This document shows positions 60,791 to 64,000 of a stretch of 64,000 bases of DNA, one piece after another. Each line of letters begins with the position of its first letter. Within the stretch, counting starts at the first letter, position 1. The notes beneath the pieces are model-generated. The model was not told the origin of the DNA, did not search any database, and saw only the letters and a program-made list of their open reading frames with translations. This stretch comes from Christiangramia sp. OXR-203 (GTDB lineage Bacteria > Bacteroidota > Bacteroidia > Flavobacteriales > Flavobacteriaceae): contig NZ_CP139698.1 of assembly GCF_034372165.1 (NCBI RefSeq), forward strand, positions 992,001 to 1,056,000, given 5' to 3'. The translations under genes and the position numbers were made by a program.

Positions 60791-62644
60791 TTATTTACCC
60801 TTTTGTTTCTTTTGCTGCTCTTCAGCCTGCTCCATCATTTCCTGGAACTTTCGGGTGAACTTATTCTGTTTTTTAGGTTTTTTCTTGTTTTCCTGGATCT
60901 TCGCATGAATCTTATCTTCGTCTACGATCACATATTTGATCACTAACATGATCCCAATCGTAATAAGGTTCGAAGTAAAGTAATACAAGGAAAGTCCACT
61001 CGCATAGTTGTTGAAGAATACCAACATAAACAATGGAGATAGGTACATGAGGAACTTCATATTAGGCATTCCCGGCTGTTGATTCGCCTGCATGCTTTGC
61101 CCGGTAGTCATCATCATATAGATAAAGATAGCTACAGAGGCAAGTATCGGGAACAAACTTACATGATCACCATAGAATGGGATATGGAAAGGTAGTTCTG
61201 CGATCACATCATAGCTGGAAAGATCATCTGCCCATAAGAAGCTTTTCTGTCTAAGCTGAAATGCACTTGGGAAGAACTGGAACAAGGCGTAGAACACCGG
61301 TATTTGCATAAGCGCTGGCAAACATCCACTCATAGGACTGGCGCCTGCTTTGCTATACAGCTTCATGGTTTCCTGCTGCTTTTTCATCGCATTATCCTTG
61401 TACTTCTCATTCAGCTCATTGATCTCAGGTCTTAAGATCTTCATCTTAGCCTGAGATAAATAAGATTTGTAAGTCACGGGAGAAAGAACAATTCTAACCA
61501 CGATCGTCATGGCAATAATCGCCAGACCGTAACTTGGAAGAACGCCTCCTAAAAATGCAAAGAATGGAATGAATAGATATTTGTTGATCCATCCAAAAAT
61601 TCCCCAACCTAGCGGAATAATTTCATCCAAATTTCTATCATAATCATTCAGGATCTTGTAATCTGAAGGACCATAATACCAGTTCATATTGTAGTTAAGT
61701 TCACCAGCCTTTAGTTCCAAAGGAATGCTGGAAGCAAAGGTCTTGGTGTAAACAGTATCGATTTCTTCATCTTCAACAAGATTCTCTACTTCGAAACTTG
61801 CAGTTGTAAATGGTGTGTCTGTTAGTAAAATAGAGGAGAAGAAGTGTTGTCTATAAGCGATATAACTTATGTCCTCATCATCGTCATCACCATCACTTAA
61901 ACTGTCATCATCACCACCATCATATTCCCAGATAAGATCAGTGTACCTGTTCTCATAAGAAATACTCTTCGCATGACGGTATCCTTTCAATTTCCAGTCA
62001 AGCACAGGTGTTGCTGAAGAATTCAATACACCGGTTAGTCCTTCGGAACGTACGCTGAAATCCAGCATATATTCTCCAGGTCTCATTGCGTATCGGTATT
62101 CCAGGTACTCATCTTCTGAAACCTTTAGTTTCATAGATAAGATCTGGTTTCCATTGTTTTCAGTTAACTCAGGTTCAAAATATAGATCTTCCGTATTAAG
62201 AGTTCTTCCATCAGTAGTATTTAAACTCATGTTCATGGAAGCATTCCCATCCTTAATAAGGTATACTGGAATCGAATCGAAGGTCTTGAAATTCTTCAGT
62301 CTTGCTTCTTCGATGTAACCACCTTTATTAGAAACTCTTAGTTCCAGCAGGTCATTTTCTATCGTCGTAGAACCTCCTTTTGCTGAAGACAGTGTTTCAG
62401 AATATCCAAAAGCACCCAAACGTTTTTGAGCATTTACAAGAGCGGTCGAGTCGCTTGCTGGTGTGGCTGTGTTTTCTTCGAACTCAGGAGTTGTTTCTTG
62501 ATCTCTATTGATGTTTTCTTCCGTAGTAACTTCATCTACGCTCTCCGTTTCGTCTGGAGTGTTGTTGTAAAGCATCCAGAGAAGGATACCACCAATTAAA
62601 ATAAATCCAATGATGGATTGGACGTCAATTTTCTTTTCTTCCAT
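60791..62644 (-). CDS. yidC: Membrane protein insertase YidC
   Basis: A 617-residue inner-membrane insertase that works alone or with SecYEG. An N-terminal membrane anchor (about 10-26), a large periplasmic domain (about 80-350) and the conserved C-terminal helices (about 360-565). Segments YLSQAKMKILRPEINELNEK, SGCLPALMQIPVFYALFQFF and the final MKFLMYLSPLFMLVFFNNYA are typical. The C-tail is strongly basic (KKPKKQNKFTRK, then EEQQKKQKGK), which in other bacteria helps bind ribosomes. The periplasmic domain has an Asp-rich insert (about 240-258). Gene is 45 bases after pyrG. Confidence 0.96.
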   Translation of the reverse strand: MEEKKIDVQSIIGFILIGGILLWMLYNNTPDETESVDEVTTEENINRDQETTPEFEENTATPASDSTALVNAQKRLGAFGYSETLSSAKGGSTTIENDLLELRVSNKGGYIEEARLKNFKTFDSIPVYLIKDGNASMNMSLNTTDGRTLNTEDLYFEPELTENNGNQILSMKLKVSEDEYLEYRYAMRPGEYMLDFSVRSEGLTGVLNSSATPVLDWKLKGYRHAKSISYENRYTDLIWEYDGGDDDSLSDGDDDDEDISYIAYRQHFFSSILLTDTPFTTASFEVENLVEDEEIDTVYTKTFASSIPLELKAGELNYNMNWYYGPSDYKILNDYDRNLDEIIPLGWGIFGWINKYLFIPFFAFLGGVLPSYGLAIIAMTIVVRIVLSPVTYKSYLSQAKMKILRPEINELNEKYKDNAMKKQQETMKLYSKAGASPMSGCLPALMQIPVFYALFQFFPSAFQLRQKSFLWADDLSSYDVIAELPFHIPFYGDHVSLFPILASVAIFIYMMMTTGQSMQANQQPGMPNMKFLMYLSPLFMLVFFNNYASGLSLYYFTSNLITIGIMLVIKYVIVDEDKIHAKIQENKKKPKKQNKFTRKFQEMMEQAEEQQKKQKGK

Positions 62645-62689
62645 TACTTAGTATTGCTTAATCTACCCAGTCAAATAAACGACCAGTTT

Positions 62690-64000
62690 CTATTTCTGCG
62701 CCATTTTGGCACTTTGTCTCTTTTCTGAATATTCTAATGCAGCTTTTACAAAAGAGACAAACAGTGGGTGTGGACTAGCCACGGTACTCTTATATTCGGG
62801 GTGATATTGAACACCAACAAACCATGGATGGTCTGCGAGTTCAATCACTTCCACCAGTTTTGTTTCTGGATTTATACCGGTACTTAGCATTCCTGCATTT
62901 TCCAGTTGTTCCTTATATTGATTGTTGTATTCGTAGCGATGACGATGTCTTTCTGAAATCATGTCTTTCCCGTAAGCGTCATGAATTACAGACTTCTTAC
63001 TCAGTTCACAATCCCACGCACCAAGTCTCATCGTACCACCTTTGTGTGTAACTTCTTTTTGATCTGCCATAAGATCGATTACCGGATGCTTGGTCTCAGG
63101 ATCCATTTCAGAAGAATTCGCACCTTTTAATTTAAGTACGTTTCTGGCAAACTCGATGACAGCCATTTGCATTCCAAGACAGATCCCTAGAAATGGTAAA
63201 TTGTTTTCACGAGCATATCTCACCGCATCGATCTTTCCTTCGATACCACGTTCTCCAAATCCTGGTGCAACCAGAACTCCGTCAAGATGACTTATTTTAT
63301 TGTGGATCGTACTGTCGTTTATAAATTCTGAATGAATGTATTCTACCTTCACCGAAACTTCGTTCTCGGCTCCAGCATGAATAAAAGATTCAAGTATAGA
63401 TTTATAAGAATCCTGAAGTTCAACGTATTTTCCAATCAGTCCAATATGCACTTCAGCTTTCGGATTCTTATGTCTTTTCAAGAATTGATTCCAGCGATCA
63501 AGGTTAGGAGTAGAGTCGGTAGGGAGATCCAGTTTTTTCATAGTTACTGTATCCAGACCTTCCTTAAGCATCATGTTTGGCACATCATAGATTGTTCTTG
63601 CATCGATACTTTGTATCACAGCTTCCTGTCTCACATTACAAAAGATAGCCAGCTTTCTTCTTATATCATCTGATAGTTCATGCTCGGTTCTACATACCAG
63701 AATATCGGCTTTGATACCGCTTTCCATCAAAGTTTTTACACTATGCTGAGTTGGTTTGGTTTTCAATTCTCCTGCAGCAGAAAGATATGGAACAAGAGTA
63801 AGGTGAATTACCAGAGCATTATCATCACCGAGCTCCCATTTTAGCTGTCTTACTGCTTCAATATATGGCAGGGACTCAATATCACCTACAGTTCCTCCAA
63901 TCTCAGTGATCACAATATCGTATTCACCATTCTTTCCAAGAATTTGTATCCTCTCCTTGATCTCATTGGTGATATGAGGAACTACCTGTACTGTTTTTCC
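62690..64000 (-). CDS. pyrG: CTP synthase, partial (N-terminus outside window)
   Basis: The C-terminal 436 residues of a roughly 540-residue enzyme that makes CTP from UTP, ATP and glutamine. The frame continues past the right edge; the first visible residues are GKTVQVVPHITNEIKERIQI, so about 100 N-terminal residues, including the ATP P-loop, lie outside. ITEIGGTVGDIESLPYIEA and RTEHELSDDIRRK belong to the synthase domain. The glutaminase domain has the nucleophile Cys in LGICLGMQMAVIEFARN and VQYHPEYKS for the His/Glu. It is followed by yidC on the same strand. Confidence 0.97.
   Translation of the reverse strand, partial: GKTVQVVPHITNEIKERIQILGKNGEYDIVITEIGGTVGDIESLPYIEAVRQLKWELGDDNALVIHLTLVPYLSAAGELKTKPTQHSVKTLMESGIKADILVCRTEHELSDDIRRKLAIFCNVRQEAVIQSIDARTIYDVPNMMLKEGLDTVTMKKLDLPTDSTPNLDRWNQFLKRHKNPKAEVHIGLIGKYVELQDSYKSILESFIHAGAENEVSVKVEYIHSEFINDSTIHNKISHLDGVLVAPGFGERGIEGKIDAVRYARENNLPFLGICLGMQMAVIEFARNVLKLKGANSSEMDPETKHPVIDLMADQKEVTHKGGTMRLGAWDCELSKKSVIHDAYGKDMISERHRHRYEYNNQYKEQLENAGMLSTGINPETKLVEVIELADHPWFVGVQYHPEYKSTVASPHPLFVSFVKAALEYSEKRQSAKMAQK

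Overview
The window looks like a chromosomal segment of a member of the Flavobacteriaceae (Bacteroidota), probably a marine genus near Gramella/Christiangramia; the genus is recalled similarity, not a search result. Support: low GC, no clear Shine-Dalgarno sites, repeated Bacteroidota-type -7 elements (TAnnTTTG; the SRP RNA gene has TTG-N19-TAnnTTTG), carboxypeptidase-regulatory-like plus outer-membrane-barrel proteins, a type IX secretion (T9SS) sorting domain, lipoproteins with acidic residues after the lipobox cysteine, bacillithiol genes, and families typical of the phylum (DUF5606, DUF4295, DUF5686, DUF6503). I see no phage, transposon, integron, CRISPR array, tRNA or rRNA. It is a gene-dense core region, with about 60 protein genes, one ncRNA and one broken gene.

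Layout. 0-3.7 kb: envelope glycosyltransferase genes and dapD (minus) diverge from ruvX-def-DUF5606 (plus). 3.8-9.6 kb: a DUF5686 barrel protein, smpB, a DUF6503 lipoprotein, a SixA-like phosphatase, a phytase-like lipoprotein and CsbD. 9.6-15.6 kb: clpB, the bacillithiol-linked ytxJ, fumarylacetoacetase and glyA. 15.6-20.7 kb: a DoxX-like gene broken by one in-frame stop, a thioesterase, glutaminyl cyclase, the SRP RNA, an SDR oxidoreductase, transaldolase and a thioredoxin-fold lipoprotein without its cysteines. 20.9-30 kb: an asymmetric ABC-F ATPase, an outer-membrane barrel receptor, a CoA-binding protein, a Na+/solute symporter, recR, a 2-oxoacid dehydrogenase E2 and a DnaQ-like exonuclease. 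30-34.2 kb: a compact plus-strand run with two tandem secreted paralogs, an FAH-family enzyme, an orphan Hpt protein and cinA.

34.2-40.5 kb: rpmB-rpmG-DUF4295, then ftsY, an amidase lipoprotein, a small membrane protein, rimO and two tandem membrane paralogs. 40.7-46.8 kb: minus-strand M16 and M14 peptidases and a lipoprotein esterase. 46.9-50.7 kb: bshC, a PLP decarboxylase and a SIMPL protein. 50.8-55.3 kb: guaA, a four-LysM/periplasmic-binding-protein fusion, OsmC and a DUF922 zincin-like protein, tightly packed. 55.3-59 kb: nitronate monooxygenase, a T9SS-sorted subtilase and mnmA. 59-64 kb: a lipocalin-like lipoprotein, a fasciclin lipoprotein, yidC and a partial pyrG.

Themes are translation and protein targeting (SRP RNA, FtsY, YidC, Def, SmpB, RimO, MnmA, L28/L33), nucleotide synthesis (GuaA, PyrG), thiol redox (BshC, YtxJ, OsmC) and cell-surface proteins. 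No clearly new multi-gene system is visible. The best leads are the complementary loss of one ATP site in the ABC-F protein, the nonsense-broken DoxX gene, a promoter/leader/terminator-like arrangement before rpmB, a palindrome inside the rimO promoter, and the uncharacterised tandem paralog pairs.
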